Positions 47,819-57,563 of a stretch of DNA of 64,000 nt are shown piece by piece. How positions within the stretch are numbered: position 1 is the first letter of the stretch; each line of letters starts with the position of its first letter. Position numbers and translations under genes: made by a program. Under the pieces are notes generated by a model. The model was not told the DNA's origin. It saw only the letters and a list, made by a program, of their open reading frames with translations, and searched no databases. The DNA comes from Serratia plymuthica (lineage in GTDB: Bacteria; Pseudomonadota; Gammaproteobacteria; Enterobacterales; Enterobacteriaceae): contig NZ_CP068771.1 in the NCBI RefSeq assembly GCF_018336935.1, forward strand, positions 682,001 through 746,000, given 5' to 3'.

Positions 47819-48046
47819 ATGTTGACGGTATTTATCGCCACCTTCGTGCTGTTTCTGCTGGTTATCGGCGGCATGTCGCTGGGCTATGTGTTCAAGCGCA
47901 AAAGCCTGCAGGGCAGTTGCGGCGGCATCACTTCGCTGGGGATGGAAAAGGTTTGTGACTGCCCGGAGCCTTGTGATGCGCGCAAGAAGCGCGAAGCCAA
48001 AGCGGCGCTGCGGCGGCGGCAGTTGGAAAAACACCGCATCCTGTAA
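47819..48046 (+). CDS. nqrM: Na+-NQR maturation factor NqrM
   Basis: This 75-residue protein has one N-terminal membrane helix (about residues 4-24) and a cysteine-rich cytoplasmic part (LQGSCGGI, VCDCPEPCD). It matches NqrM, which is needed for assembly of Na+-NQR and is thought to deliver iron to the NqrD/E centre. It lies 7 bp after apbE and ends the operon. Confidence 0.93.
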   Translation: MLTVFIATFVLFLLVIGGMSLGYVFKRKSLQGSCGGITSLGMEKVCDCPEPCDARKKREAKAALRRRQLEKHRIL

Positions 48047-48049
48047 TTG

Positions 48050-48073
48050 AAAACCCGGCTTGTACCGGGTTTT
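48050..48073. terminator. Bidirectional terminator between nqrM and GDPD-like gene
   Basis: AAAACCCGG and CCGGGTTTT form a perfect 9-bp stem with loop CTTGTA, with A-run and T-run built in. It can end both convergent transcripts. Confidence 0.85.
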
Positions 48074-48074
48074 G

Positions 48075-48971
48075 TCATTTGGCCTTGCGGAAGTTTTTTG
48101 CGTCGGCCGGTGAGTTGACCATCACCCCGTCTGCCCCCAGCGCCAGTGCCTGCTGGTATTCCGCTGGTGAATTGACGCCGAACAAAATGATATGCGCCGG
48201 GCCTTGCGAACGGAAACAGTCGATCGACTCTTTATCCCAGATCAGAAACGCTTTCGAGCGCCCTTCGCCCAGAGTGTATTTTTCCACCACTTCCACTTCA
48301 CGTTTCAGCTCCAGCCCGTACCAACGCGGTTGTTGATTATCCGCTTTCAATTCGCACTGGTGCGCCATGGCGACATTGGCCAGCAGGGTGCGGGTTTCGT
48401 CGCGGCTTTCAAAGCGTTTGACCTGCGGCGGCAGCGCCTGCAGGTATTTGGCATCGGTAGAATACACGCGGGTGCGGTTCAGGCTGTCGGTCTTCTCCAG
48501 CGTCGCCAGCAGCGCTTTGCCGAATTGCGCCGGGTCGGCGTCCGGCGACTTGATATCCAGATAGAAGGTCACCTTGGGGAAAGCCTCCAGGATCTGGTCC
48601 AGGCGCGAGATGCCGATGCCCTTGCCGCGAAACGGATGCGTTTCACCTTTTGCGAATGACCAGCCGGCGTCCACTTTAGCCAGTTGATCGGCCGTATGGG
48701 CGGAGACCGGCCCTTGCTCGTTGGTCAATGCGTTGAGATCGGAAGGGCGGTACAGCACGATCGCGCCGTCTTTGGATTGTTGCAGCGTGATCCAAATGGC
48801 GTCGGCGCCATTTTTCAGAGCAGTTTCAATGGCGATGCGGGTGTTTTCCGGCGCGTCTGCGGTGCCGCCGCGGTGGGCGATAATGGCCGGGGCATGGCCG
48901 ACAGCGGCGCCTGACGCCAGCGAAACCAGCGACAGCGTGGAGGCCAACAGCAAATGAGAAAACCTGATCAT
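48075..48971 (-). CDS. Secreted GDPD-fold protein lacking canonical metal ligands
   Basis: This 298-residue protein has a signal peptide (cleavage about residue 21-25) and a glycerophosphodiester phosphodiesterase TIM barrel. HRG at 33-35 and PENT at 41-44 are kept. In active GDPDs the next strand has the ExD metal ligands (as in IELDVQ); here the aligned stretch is AIWITLQ, with Trp60 and Thr62. The usual downstream HD is replaced by YR (Tyr74-Arg75). So key metal and acid-base residues are missing, and hydrolysis of glycerophosphodiesters is doubtful. It stands alone, convergent with nqrM. A lipid-binding or altered-activity role is possible but unproven. Confidence 0.82.
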   Translation of the reverse strand: MIRFSHLLLASTLSLVSLASGAAVGHAPAIIAHRGGTADAPENTRIAIETALKNGADAIWITLQQSKDGAIVLYRPSDLNALTNEQGPVSAHTADQLAKVDAGWSFAKGETHPFRGKGIGISRLDQILEAFPKVTFYLDIKSPDADPAQFGKALLATLEKTDSLNRTRVYSTDAKYLQALPPQVKRFESRDETRTLLANVAMAHQCELKADNQQPRWYGLELKREVEVVEKYTLGEGRSKAFLIWDKESIDCFRSQGPAHIILFGVNSPAEYQQALALGADGVMVNSPADAKNFRKAK

Positions 48972-49178
48972 GCGAGATACCTTATATGCTATATCCGTCG
49001 TCTTTCAGGCGGCAGCCTGGTGAGCGGCGACATGAAATCCATAGGGAATAAGAATGAGAGAGCGTGAGTCAGCGGAGATCATACTATTGAAAAATTAAGC
49101 TTTTTTAACAACGCGGAAATATCTGGCGCAAACGCCGTTTTCTCCCTACCCGCCGAGTCTTGAGCTTTCGATTATTGG

Positions 49179-49194
49179 CTGTATACTTATACAG
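49179..49194. promoter_or_regulatory. LexA (SOS) box of dinB
   Basis: CTGTATACTTATACAG matches the LexA consensus CTG-N10-CAG with a TATA-rich core. It lies 16 bp upstream of the dinB ATG, overlapping a probable -10 (TATACT). Confidence 0.92.
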
Positions 49195-49210
49195 TGTTAT
49201 TGGAGGCGCG

Positions 49211-50272
49211 ATGCGTAAAATCATTCATGTCGATATGGACTGCTTCTTCGCGGCGGTAGAAATGCGCGACGATCCCAGCCTGCGCGATATTCCGTTGGCG
49301 ATCGGCGGCAGTGCCGACCTGCGCGGGGTGATTAGCACCGCCAACTATCCCGCACGCCGCTATGGCGTGCACAGCGCCATGTCGACGGCGATGGCGTTTA
49401 AACTGTGCCCGCATCTCAAACTGTTGCCGGGCCGTATGGCGGCGTACAAGGAAGCCTCGCTGCACATTCGCGAAATCTTTGCCCGCTACACGCCACTGAT
49501 TGAACCTCTGTCGTTGGACGAAGCCTATCTGGATGTGACCGACTGCAACCGGTGCAACGGTTCGGCGACGCTGATCGCCCAGGAAATCCGCCAGGCGATT
49601 GCCGAAGAGCTTAACCTCACGGCCTCTGCGGGCATCGCGCCGATCAAGTTCCTCGCCAAAATTGCCTCAGAGCTGAACAAACCGAACGGACAATACGTCA
49701 TCACGCCGGCGCAGGTGCCGGATTTTTTGCGGCAACTGCCGCTGAGCAAAATCCCGGGCGTGGGCAAAGTGACCGCCAAACGGTTGGAAGACGTGGGGTT
49801 AATCACCTGCGCCGACGTACAGCAGTACGATCTGGCGTTGCTGCTCAAGCGCTTCGGCAAGTTTGGCCGGGTGCTGTGGGAGCGCTGCCAGGGAATAGAC
49901 CTGCGCGCAGTCTCGTCGGAAAGGCTGCGTAAATCGGTAGGGGTGGAGCGCACGCTGGCGGAAGATATTCATGATTGGGAAGACTGCGAGGCGTTGATCG
50001 TCGACAAGCTCTATCCCGAGCTGGAAATGCGGCTGCGCAAGGTGAAACCGGATCTGCATATCGCGCGCCAGGGCGTGAAGCTGAAGTTTCAGGATTTTCA
50101 GCAAACCACTCAGGAACACGTCTGGCCGGTGCTGAATAAAGACGATTTGCTCAACGTGGCGCGGCAGGCATGGCGTGAGCGACGGGAAGGCCGTGGCGTG
50201 CGGTTGGTCGGCTTGCACGTAACGCTGCTGGATCCGCAGCTTGAGCGGCAACTGTTGTTGCCGTGGGAATAA
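49211..50272 (+). CDS. dinB: DNA polymerase IV
   Basis: This 353-residue Y-family translesion polymerase keeps [17 protein letters not shown] (first catalytic Asp), the [10 protein letters not shown] motif with the second acidic pair, and helix-hairpin-helix [19 protein letters not shown]. The C-terminal little-finger domain is complete, ending QLLLPWE. I use the ATG at 49211 with TGGAGG upstream. The LexA box shows SOS induction. Confidence 0.96.
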   Translation: MRKIIHVDMDCFFAAVEMRDDPSLRDIPLAIGGSADLRGVISTANYPARRYGVHSAMSTAMAFKLCPHLKLLPGRMAAYKEASLHIREIFARYTPLIEPLSLDEAYLDVTDCNRCNGSATLIAQEIRQAIAEELNLTASAGIAPIKFLAKIASELNKPNGQYVITPAQVPDFLRQLPLSKIPGVGKVTAKRLEDVGLITCADVQQYDLALLLKRFGKFGRVLWERCQGIDLRAVSSERLRKSVGVERTLAEDIHDWEDCEALIVDKLYPELEMRLRKVKPDLHIARQGVKLKFQDFQQTTQEHVWPVLNKDDLLNVARQAWRERREGRGVRLVGLHVTLLDPQLERQLLLPWE

Positions 50273-50322
50273 AAAGGCCGGCGAGAGGCTAGCCTTTTAC
50301 CGTTAAACGCTTAATTACGCGA

Positions 50323-51783
50323 TTACGCGCGCTCGGGGATGGCTTTCAACAGCGCGGTCAGCAGCTTCCAGTACAGGCCGACGCTTTCGATATGAACCTG
50401 CTCATCCGGCGAGTGTGGCCCGGTGATGGTTGGCCCAATCGACACCATATCCATGTTCGGGTACGGCTTTTTGAACAGGCCGCATTCCAGACCGGCGTGG
50501 ATCACCATGATGTTCGGCGTCTTGTTGAACAGATCCTGATAGATCTCGCGCACCAGATGCATGACCGGTGAGTCCGCGTCCGGCTGCCAGCCAGGGTAGC
50601 CGCCTTTTGGCGCCACTTTGGCGTTGGCCAGTTGGCCCAGCGCGGTCAGCATCTCGACCACGTAATCTTTGCCGCTGTCGATCAGCGAGCGGATCAGGCA
50701 GATGATTTCCGCTTCGTTCTCGCTGGTGGTGACCACGCCAACGTTCAGCGAGGTTTCCACCACGCCTTTTACCGCGTCGCTCATGCGGATAACGCCGTTT
50801 GGCGTAGCGTTCAGCAGGGCCAGGAAACGCTGCTGGCTGTCGGCGGTCAACGCCTGAGAGGCGCTGGTCACCGGCTCCAACAGCACGGTGATGTTCTTCT
50901 CTTTGGCGGAAAGCTCGTTTTGCAGCGTGCTCAGGAAGGCCTGGCTCAGCGCTTTCAGCGCGTCGGCTTTTGCCGCCGGTACGGCAACCACCGCAGAGGC
51001 TTCACGCGGGATAGCGTTGCGCAGGGTACCGCCGTTCAGATCCAGCACGCGCAGGTTCAGCTCTGCGGCATGAGCGAACAGGAAGCGCGTCAGCAGCTTG
51101 TTGGCATTGCCCAGGCCCACGTGGATCTCGGCGCCGGAGTGGCCGCCTTTCAGGCCCTTGAGGGTCAGCTTCAGCGTCTGATAGCCGGCCGGTACCGCTT
51201 CGCGCTGCAACGGCAGGGTAGTGATGAAATCAATACCGCCGGCGCAACCCATGTAGATCTCGCCTTCTTCTTCTGAGTCGGTGTTGATCAGGATATCCGC
51301 CTGCAGCCAGTTAGGCTGCAGCCCGAATGCGCCGTCCATGCCGGCTTCTTCGGTCATGGTCAGCAGCACTTCCAGCGGGCCGTGTTCGACGCTGTCGTCA
51401 GCCAGCACCGCCAACGCAGAAGCCATGCCGATGCCGTTGTCGGCGCCCAGCGTGGTGCCGCGCGCCTTGATCCACTCACCGCTGATATACGGCTGAATCG
51501 GATCCTTGGCGAAGTCGTGCACGGTGTCGTTATTTTTCTGCGGCACCATATCCAGGTGCGCCTGCAGGGCAACCGGTTTACGGTTTTCCATGCCTTTGGT
51601 GGCCGGCTTGCGCAGCAGGATATTGCCTACCTGATCGCGTTCGGCATGCAGATTCTTCTCTTTGGCCCACGCGAGGATGTGCTGCGCCAGTGCTTCTTCA
51701 TGATAAGAAGGATGCGGAATAGAGCAGATTTTGGCAAAAATATCCCACAGCGGCTGTGGTGAAAGTTGAGACAATTCAGACAC
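50323..51783 (-). CDS. pepD: Aminoacyl-histidine dipeptidase (peptidase D)
   Basis: This 486-residue cytoplasmic M20-family zinc dipeptidase cleaves Xaa-His and related dipeptides. Metal and catalytic blocks are LQAHLDMVPQKN, LGADNGIGMASAL, TEEAGMDGAFGL, NTDSEEEGEIYMGCAGG and LECGLF. Size and position next to gpt match E. coli pepD. It is divergent from gpt. Confidence 0.95.
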   Translation of the reverse strand: MSELSQLSPQPLWDIFAKICSIPHPSYHEEALAQHILAWAKEKNLHAERDQVGNILLRKPATKGMENRKPVALQAHLDMVPQKNNDTVHDFAKDPIQPYISGEWIKARGTTLGADNGIGMASALAVLADDSVEHGPLEVLLTMTEEAGMDGAFGLQPNWLQADILINTDSEEEGEIYMGCAGGIDFITTLPLQREAVPAGYQTLKLTLKGLKGGHSGAEIHVGLGNANKLLTRFLFAHAAELNLRVLDLNGGTLRNAIPREASAVVAVPAAKADALKALSQAFLSTLQNELSAKEKNITVLLEPVTSASQALTADSQQRFLALLNATPNGVIRMSDAVKGVVETSLNVGVVTTSENEAEIICLIRSLIDSGKDYVVEMLTALGQLANAKVAPKGGYPGWQPDADSPVMHLVREIYQDLFNKTPNIMVIHAGLECGLFKKPYPNMDMVSIGPTITGPHSPDEQVHIESVGLYWKLLTALLKAIPERA

Positions 51784-52108
51784 TATAGGTCTCCTGTGAC
51801 AGCATTCTCAGCATGGCGTGAATGCCGCTCGGTTAGGGTGGATTGGCATCGGTGCGTTTTTTGGCACGATCTCCAGAGAATATCACTTTATTCAGGGGCG
51901 CGCGCGTACCCTATTGCACTGTTTAAGGGGGATAATACACATATCTGACGTGCGATTGCTTGTTTATGCAGGATCAATCACCAGACGAAATACTTATGAT
52001 TTCCACAGTACAACTGGTATTCGGCTCAACCAGTCTCTATAATCTCGCGCAACCTTTTTTCCCCTGATCACGAGTAAGCCACACCATTGCTGGCTGGGAT
52101 ACCATTTT
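51784..52108. other. Divergent pepD/gpt promoter region
   Basis: This 325-bp spacer contains a clear -10 hexamer TATAAT at 52038-52043 for gpt, with a poor -35 (CTGGTA, 18 bp upstream). A stretch after it (CGCGCAACCTTTTTTCC, 52046-52062) faintly resembles a PurR site, but the match is weak. Nothing else is recognised. Confidence 0.5.
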
Positions 52109-52567
52109 ATGAGCGAAAAATACGTTGTTACCTGGGACATGCTGCAAATGCAAGCGCGCAAACTGGCTCACCGCCTGCTGCCTGCTGACCAATGGACGGG
52201 AATTATTGCCGTAAGCCGCGGCGGCCTGGTGCCGGCAGCCTTACTGGCGCGCGAATTGGGCATCCGCCACGTGGATACCGTCTGCATTTCCAGCTATGAC
52301 CATGACAACCAACGCGAAATGAAGGTACTCAAGCGCGCCGAAGGCGACGGCGAAGGCTTTATCGTGGTCGACGATCTGGTGGATACCGGCGGCACCGCGA
52401 AAGCGATCCGCGACATGTACCCGAAAGCGCATTTCGTCACCATTTTCGCCAAGCCGGCAGGCCGCCCGCTGGTGGACGACTATGTGGTCGATATCCCACA
52501 GGATACCTGGATCGAGCAGCCGTGGGACATGGCGGTGACCTTCGTGCCACCGATCGGCGGCCGTTAA
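52109..52567 (+). CDS. gpt: Xanthine-guanine phosphoribosyltransferase
   Basis: This 152-residue purine salvage enzyme transfers phosphoribosyl from PRPP to guanine or xanthine. The PRPP-binding motif is [17 protein letters not shown]. The N-terminal [20 protein letters not shown] and C-terminal [18 protein letters not shown] are typical. Length equals E. coli Gpt. Confidence 0.96.
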   Translation: MSEKYVVTWDMLQMQARKLAHRLLPADQWTGIIAVSRGGLVPAALLARELGIRHVDTVCISSYDHDNQREMKVLKRAEGDGEGFIVVDDLVDTGGTAKAIRDMYPKAHFVTIFAKPAGRPLVDDYVVDIPQDTWIEQPWDMAVTFVPPIGGR

Positions 52568-52584
52568 TCCCCGCTCGCGCCAGT

Positions 52585-52616
52585 AAAACGCCCGGTTATG
52601 CCGGGCGTTTTCGTTT
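52585..52616 (+). terminator. gpt terminator
   Basis: AAAACGCCCGG and CCGGGCGTTTT form an 11-bp stem with loop TTATG, followed by TCGTTTCT. Confidence 0.85.
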
Positions 52617-52624
52617 CTGATTTT

Positions 52625-52728
52625 CGCCCCTAAATAATTGGAGTTGCATCACAACAAAACCAAGGGTTTTGTTGAACAGTGCTTGCGCTGGCCCCAACAC
52701 AGATGCAGCTTCAAGTATGACGGGTTTA
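52625..52728. repeat. Divergent/shortened ERIC element
   Basis: The ends match ERIC termini: CCCTAAATAATTGGAGTTGCA at the left and GATGCAGCTTCAAGTATGACGGG at the right. The middle is changed and holds a small hairpin (ACAAAACC / GGTTTTGT). It lies between gpt and frsA. Confidence 0.65.
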
Positions 52729-52810
52729 TCTCTCCAGAGTTAGGTACACTACCTCCAGTTAAGTAGGCTGTTTGCGGCCTACGGCCAGATTTACGGAGGC
52801 TGTTGTTACC

Positions 52811-54058
52811 ATGGCACAAGCCAACCTTTCTGAAATCCTGTTCAAACCCTCATTTAAACACCCCGAGACCTCGACGCTGGTGCTGCGTGCGCGCAACAAA
52901 GCCGGCGCCGATCTGCACTCCACGCTGGAAGGCAACACCGTCAGCAACTGGTACCGTATGCTCAACCCGTTGCTGTGGGCCTGGCGCGGCGTTGATCCGA
53001 TCGAAATCAACGAAGTGCTGGCGCGTATCGCGGTCGCCGATGTGGAACATACCAACGACAAACTGCTCGATACCGTGATCGGTTACCGTAACGGCAACTG
53101 GATCTACGAGTGGGTGCATCAGGGCATGCTCTGGCAGCAGCGGGCATTGGAACAGCAAGATCCGCTGATCGGCGGCCAATACTGGCTCAACGCCGTCAAC
53201 TTTTACAGCATCGCCGGCTATCCGCACCTGAAAGGCGACGAACTGGCCGAACAGGCCGAGGCGCTGGCCACCCGCGCCTATGAAGAGGCCGCGCTGCTGC
53301 TGCCTTACCAGCTCAAGGTGCTGGAGTTCCGCATTGAAGGGGGAAGCAGTATTAACGGCTTCCTGCACCTGCCGGAGAAGGGCGAAGCGCCGTTCCCGAC
53401 GGTGCTGATGTGCGGCAGCCTGGATACCCTGCAGACCGATTATCACCGCCTGTTCCGCGAATACCTGGCGCCGCACGGCATCGCCATGCTGACCATCGAT
53501 ATGCCTTCCATCGGTTCTTCTTATAAGTGGAAGCTGACGCAGGATTCCAGCTTCCTGCATCAGCAAGTGCTGGCCCAACTCTCTTCGGTGCCCTGGATCG
53601 ACCATCAGCGCGTTACCGCATTTGGCTTCCGCTTCGGCGCCAACGTGGCGGTGCGCCTGGCTTATCTGGAGCCGCAGCGGTTGCGTGGCGTGGCCTGCCT
53701 GGGGCCGGTGGTCCACAGCCTGTTGTGCGACGTCGGCCGCCAGCGAGACGTGCCGGACATGTATATGGACGTGCTCGCCAGCCGGATGGGGCTGGCCAAC
53801 GCCTCGGATAACGTGCTGAGGGTGGAACTGAACAGCTATTCGCTGAAAACCCAGGGATTGCTGGGCCGCCGCTGCCCGACGCCGATGCTGGCGGGTTATT
53901 GGGATCGGGACCCGCTCAGCCCGAAAGAGGAGGCGCAACTGATCGCTTCGTCTTCGATGGACGGCAAGTTAATGGCTATTCCACGAGCGCCGGTGTACAG
54001 CAGTTTCCACAAGGCCTTGCTGCAAATGGCCCACTGGATGAAAGATAAAATGCGTTAA
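52811..54058 (+). CDS. frsA: Fermentation-respiration switch protein FrsA (alpha/beta hydrolase fold)
   Basis: This 415-residue alpha/beta-hydrolase-like protein is known to bind unphosphorylated EIIA-Glc in E. coli. It begins [23 protein letters not shown]. The nucleophile elbow reads GFRFGANVA, without the usual serine, as in other Frs[15 protein letters not shown] is the next conserved block. I use the ATG at 52811, giving the usual length. It is followed by crl, as in E. coli. Confidence 0.94.
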   Translation: MAQANLSEILFKPSFKHPETSTLVLRARNKAGADLHSTLEGNTVSNWYRMLNPLLWAWRGVDPIEINEVLARIAVADVEHTNDKLLDTVIGYRNGNWIYEWVHQGMLWQQRALEQQDPLIGGQYWLNAVNFYSIAGYPHLKGDELAEQAEALATRAYEEAALLLPYQLKVLEFRIEGGSSINGFLHLPEKGEAPFPTVLMCGSLDTLQTDYHRLFREYLAPHGIAMLTIDMPSIGSSYKWKLTQDSSFLHQQVLAQLSSVPWIDHQRVTAFGFRFGANVAVRLAYLEPQRLRGVACLGPVVHSLLCDVGRQRDVPDMYMDVLASRMGLANASDNVLRVELNSYSLKTQGLLGRRCPTPMLAGYWDRDPLSPKEEAQLIASSSMDGKLMAIPRAPVYSSFHKALLQMAHWMKDKMR

Positions 54059-54118
54059 TTTGTTGCTAAATTTTAACAATTTGTTAAAAAGAGTGGTCTA
54101 CATTGAGGAGGTTAAAGA

Positions 54119-54520
54119 ATGACGTTACCTAGTGGTCACCCTAAAAGCCGACTAATGAAACGTTTTGCCAGCTTGGGGCCGTACCTGCGTGAAGGGCAGT
54201 GCGAGAACGACCGTTTTTTCTTTGATTGCTTAGCCGTTTGCGTCAATGTCAAACCCGCGCCAGAGAAGCGTGAGTTCTGGGGATGGTGGATCGAGCTGCA
54301 TGCTGAAGAGACGCGTTTCACTTATGCTTATCAGTTCGGTCTGTTTGATAAGGACGGGCGTTGGACGCCGGAAAAGATTAAAGATACTGAAGTAAAAACC
54401 AAGTTGGAAACCACCCTGCGTGATTTCCATCGTCGTTTGGGCGAGTTGTTGGCGACGATGGAGTTGGCGCTTGAACCGGCCGATGATTTCAAAGAAAAAC
54501 CGATTAAACTCTCCGCCTGA
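54119..54520 (+). CDS. crl: Sigma factor-binding protein Crl
   Basis: This 133-residue protein favours assembly of RNA polymerase with sigma S (RpoS) in stationary phase. It has [28 protein letters not shown] and [15 protein letters not shown], conserved in Crl. GAGGAGG precedes the ATG by 9 bp. The length equals E. coli Crl (133). Confidence 0.96.
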   Translation: MTLPSGHPKSRLMKRFASLGPYLREGQCENDRFFFDCLAVCVNVKPAPEKREFWGWWIELHAEETRFTYAYQFGLFDKDGRWTPEKIKDTEVKTKLETTLRDFHRRLGELLATMELALEPADDFKEKPIKLSA

Positions 54521-54616
54521 CCCCGTTTGACTATAGTATTGTGCTGATTTCGCGTTGTGCCTGTTGGCATAACGCGTCTCTCCTGTTACAAAGACCTTTG
54601 CACTCTTATTCTCATC

Positions 54617-54675
54617 ATACCCTATAGCTTTCGAGTTGCAGCCAACAACGCTGAAGCTTGAAAAATGACGGGTAT
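54617..54675. repeat. Short ERIC-type element upstream of proB
   Basis: ATACCCTATAGCTTTCGAGTTGCAGC and GCTGAAGCTTGAAAAATGACGGGTAT are imperfect inverted arms about 59 bp end to end. They match the two ends of ERIC with the middle deleted. The element ends 20 bp before the proB start. Confidence 0.65.
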
Positions 54676-54694
54676 ATTACACGGCAGAAACACT

Positions 54695-55798
54695 ATGAAC
54701 GGCAGCCAGACACTGGTTGTGAAATTGGGCACCAGCGTGTTGACCGGCGGATCGCTGCGTCTTAACCGTGCCCACATTGTCGAACTGGTACGCCAGTGCG
54801 CACAACAGCATGCAGCGGGTCACCGCATCGTTATCGTCACCTCCGGCGCGATTGCCGCCGGGCGCGAACATTTGGGCTACCCCGAACTCCCCGCCACCAT
54901 CGCCTCCAAGCAACTGCTGGCGGCGGTCGGCCAGAGCCGGTTGATCCAACTGTGGGAACAGCTGTTCTCCATTTACGGCATCCACGTCGGGCAGATGTTG
55001 CTGACGCGCGCCGATCTGGAAGACCGCGAACGCTTCCTCAACGCGCGCGACACCATGACCGCGCTGCTGGACAACCGTATCGTGCCGGTAATCAATGAGA
55101 ATGACGCGGTAGCGACCGCAGAAATCAAGGTGGGCGACAACGACAACCTGTCGGCGCTGGCGGCGATCCTGGCCGGGGCCGACAAACTGCTGTTGCTGAC
55201 CGATCAACAAGGCCTGTATACCGCCGACCCGCGCAACAACCCGCAGGCGGAACTGATCCGTGAAGTGCATGGCATTGACGACGCGTTGCGCGCCATCGCC
55301 GGCGACAGCGTTTCCGGGCTGGGCACCGGCGGCATGGGCACCAAATTGCAGGCGGCCGACGTGGCCTGCCGCGCCGGTATCGACGTGATCATCGCCGCAG
55401 GCAGCAAGCCGGGCGTGGTGGGCGACGTGATAGAAGGCAAACCGGTGGGCACCCGTTTCCACGCGCTGGAAACCCCGCTGGAAAACCGCAAACGCTGGAT
55501 CTTCGGCGCACCGCCGGCCGGTGAAATCACCGTGGACGACGGCGCGGTCGACGCCATTATGGCGCGCGGCAGCTCGTTGCTGCCGAAGGGCGTTCGCGAA
55601 GTGAAAGGCGATTTCTCCCGTGGCGAAGTGATCCGCATCCGCAACCTGGCGGGGCGCGACTTGGCGCACGGCGTCAGCCGTTATAACAGCGACGCGATGC
55701 GCATGATTGCCGGCCACCACTCGCAGGAAATCAGCGAAATTCTCGGTTACGAATACGGCCCGGTGGCAGTGCACCGCGACGACATGATTGTGAGCTAA
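54695..55798 (+). CDS. proB: Glutamate 5-kinase
   Basis: This 367-residue enzyme phosphorylates glutamate in the first step of proline synthesis. It has the amino acid kinase domain ([52 protein letters not shown]) and a C-terminal PUA domain (about residues 275-355). I use the ATG at 54695, which gives the E. coli length; the longer frame adds ten unlikely residues. proA follows 10 bp downstream. Confidence 0.96.
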   Translation: MNGSQTLVVKLGTSVLTGGSLRLNRAHIVELVRQCAQQHAAGHRIVIVTSGAIAAGREHLGYPELPATIASKQLLAAVGQSRLIQLWEQLFSIYGIHVGQMLLTRADLEDRERFLNARDTMTALLDNRIVPVINENDAVATAEIKVGDNDNLSALAAILAGADKLLLLTDQQGLYTADPRNNPQAELIREVHGIDDALRAIAGDSVSGLGTGGMGTKLQAADVACRAGIDVIIAAGSKPGVVGDVIEGKPVGTRFHALETPLENRKRWIFGAPPAGEITVDDGAVDAIMARGSSLLPKGVREVKGDFSRGEVIRIRNLAGRDLAHGVSRYNSDAMRMIAGHHSQEISEILGYEYGPVAVHRDDMIVS

Positions 55799-55808
55799 AG
55801 GAGTGAGC

Positions 55809-57062
55809 ATGCTGGAGCAAATGGGGAAGGCCGCCAAACAGGCCTCCTGGCAACTGGCGGTGCTGAGCACGGCGAAGAAAAACCAGGTGTTGTCGGTGAT
55901 GGCCGACATGCTGGAAGCCAACAGCGAAGTGATTTTGCAGGCCAACGAACAGGACATGGCGCAGGCGCGCGCAACCGGGATGACCGAAGCCTTGCTCGAT
56001 CGCCTGTTGTTGACCCCGGCGCGGCTGGCGGCCATCGCCAACGATGTGCGCCAGGTGTGCCGCCTGAACGATCCGGTCGGCCACGTATTGGACGGCAGCC
56101 TGCTGGACAGCGGGCTGAAGCTGGAACGCCGGCGCGTGCCGCTCGGTGTGATCGGCGTGATTTATGAAGCGCGGCCGAACGTCACCATCGACGTCGCCAG
56201 CCTGTGCCTGAAGACCGGCAACGCGGTGATCCTGCGCGGCGGTAAAGAAACCCACAACACCAACCTGGCGACGGTGAAGGTGATCCAGCAGGCGCTGGAA
56301 CAATGCGGCCTGCCGGCAGCGGCGGTGCAGGCGATTGACAGCCCCGATCGTGCGCTGGTGAATGAGCTGCTGCGCCTGGATCGCTACGTAGACATGCTGA
56401 TCCCACGCGGCGGCGCCGGTTTGCACAAGCTGTGCCGCGAACAGTCGACCATTCCGGTGATCACCGGCGGTATCGGCGTTTGCCATACCTACGTTGACGA
56501 CAGCGTTGATTTCGACAAGGCGTTGACGGTCATCGAGAGCGCCAAAATCCAGCGCCCAAGCGCCTGTAACTCGCTTGAGACGCTGCTGGTGAACCGCAAC
56601 ATCGCCGAACAGTTCCTGCCGGCGCTGAGCGCCAGGATGGCGGCTGCGGGCGTGACGCTGCACGCGGCGCAGAACGCCATGCCGCTGCTGCAAAACGGCC
56701 CGGCGACGGTGGTGGACGTGGAGGAAGGGGATTACGACGACGAATGGCTGTCGTTGGATCTGAACGTGCTGGTGGTGGACGATATCGATCAAGCCATCGA
56801 CCATATTCGCGCTCATGGCACCAACCACTCCGATGCGATCCTCACCCGTTCGCTGAGCAGCGCTGAGCACTTCGTGCGCGCCGTGGATTCCTCGGCGGTG
56901 TACGTTAACGCCAGCACCCGCTTCACCGACGGCGGCCAGTTCGGCCTGGGCGCAGAAGTGGCGGTCAGCACCCAGAAGCTGCATGCACGCGGCCCGATGG
57001 GGCTGGACGCACTGACCACCTACAAGTGGATCGGCTACGGCGACGATTTGGTGCGCAGTTAA
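55809..57062 (+). CDS. proA: Gamma-glutamyl phosphate reductase
   Basis: This 417-residue aldehyde dehydrogenase-fold enzyme reduces glutamyl-5-phosphate to the semialdehyde with NADPH. It starts [17 protein letters not shown], has [29 protein letters not shown], and the catalytic cysteine in [17 protein letters not shown]. The ATG at 55809 follows AAAGGAG; a GTG two codons earlier is less likely. In E. coli tRNA-Thr thrW follows proA; here degraded IS DNA starts 2 bp after the stop. Confidence 0.96.
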   Translation: MLEQMGKAAKQASWQLAVLSTAKKNQVLSVMADMLEANSEVILQANEQDMAQARATGMTEALLDRLLLTPARLAAIANDVRQVCRLNDPVGHVLDGSLLDSGLKLERRRVPLGVIGVIYEARPNVTIDVASLCLKTGNAVILRGGKETHNTNLATVKVIQQALEQCGLPAAAVQAIDSPDRALVNELLRLDRYVDMLIPRGGAGLHKLCREQSTIPVITGGIGVCHTYVDDSVDFDKALTVIESAKIQRPSACNSLETLLVNRNIAEQFLPALSARMAAAGVTLHAAQNAMPLLQNGPATVVDVEEGDYDDEWLSLDLNVLVVDDIDQAIDHIRAHGTNHSDAILTRSLSSAEHFVRAVDSSAVYVNASTRFTDGGQFGLGAEVAVSTQKLHARGPMGLDALTTYKWIGYGDDLVRS

Positions 57063-57063
57063 G

Positions 57064-57240
57064 TCAGGTTTCGCGTTTTAAATTTGAGGGCGCCGTTCGC
57101 AGCATAACAAAGCGGGAATGGCGCTCTACCAGGGTGACAATGTATGAGTTTTTAGAGCCTTGTATCAGGTCGCCTTCCCTGTGGCCTGGCATGGCTCTGT
57201 CTGCAACATCAGGTGATGGGTAGCGCATCCTGGATTGACC
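57064..57240 (-). pseudogene. IS30-family transposase fragment
   Basis: Read on the minus strand, about 55 codons give PDVADRAMPGHREGDLIQG, then SKNSYIVTLVERHSRFVML. This is the start of the IS30 DDE catalytic domain (GHWEGDLI with Asp; here Trp is replaced by Arg). The frame is closed by a stop upstream (about 57240) and diverges before the TGA at 57064. Terminal repeats are not recognisable. It abuts proA. Confidence 0.8.
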
Positions 57241-57300
57241 CTAATCCTTTCCCTTTAAGCGATGTTATTCTGGATTTACGTACTGTTCTTCTGCTTCTGA

Positions 57301-57313
57301 GACACTGTTGCAG
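57301..57313. repeat. Possible IS6-type terminal inverted repeat
   Basis: GACACTGTTGCAG resembles the IS26/IS6 end GGCACTGTTGCAA. A partner-like sequence (TGCAACAGAACAGC) is at 58441-58454 in the opposite orientation, after the IS6 transposase remnant. The match is imperfect and the sequence short. Confidence 0.35.
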
Positions 57314-57321
57314 CTCTTTTT

Positions 57322-57525
57322 CTAATTTTTAGCCATAAAAAATCTTCTAAAAACTTTATCTATTGACCATACGATAAAACATATACTCGTGATAGATACA
57401 ATGGCTACTGATAAGTTTCGTGGCGCAGGATACCATGAAGTATAAAAAAGGCCTGCACCGCTTAACAGCGATGCAGATATCAACAGCATACAGAACATAA
57501 GGAAGTATCGGACTAACTTAATCAT
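57322..57525 (-). CDS. Small two-helix membrane protein, probable microcin immunity protein
   Basis: This 67-residue protein has two hydrophobic helices (about residues 5-27 and 38-57) and a basic C terminus (DKVFRRFFMAKN). I do not recognise a named family. Size, topology and position 38 bp downstream of, and on the same strand as, a microcin-like gene fit an immunity protein such as that of colicin V (78 residues, two helices). The SD (GGGTAG) is moderate. The DNA is AT-rich compared with its neighbours, suggesting transfer. The function is inferred. Confidence 0.6.
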   Translation of the reverse strand: MIKLVRYFLMFCMLLISASLLSGAGLFYTSWYPAPRNLSVAIVSITSICFIVWSIDKVFRRFFMAKN

Positions 57526-57563
57526 ATATATCTACCCGTCTTTTGTGAATTAATCAGCAATAT

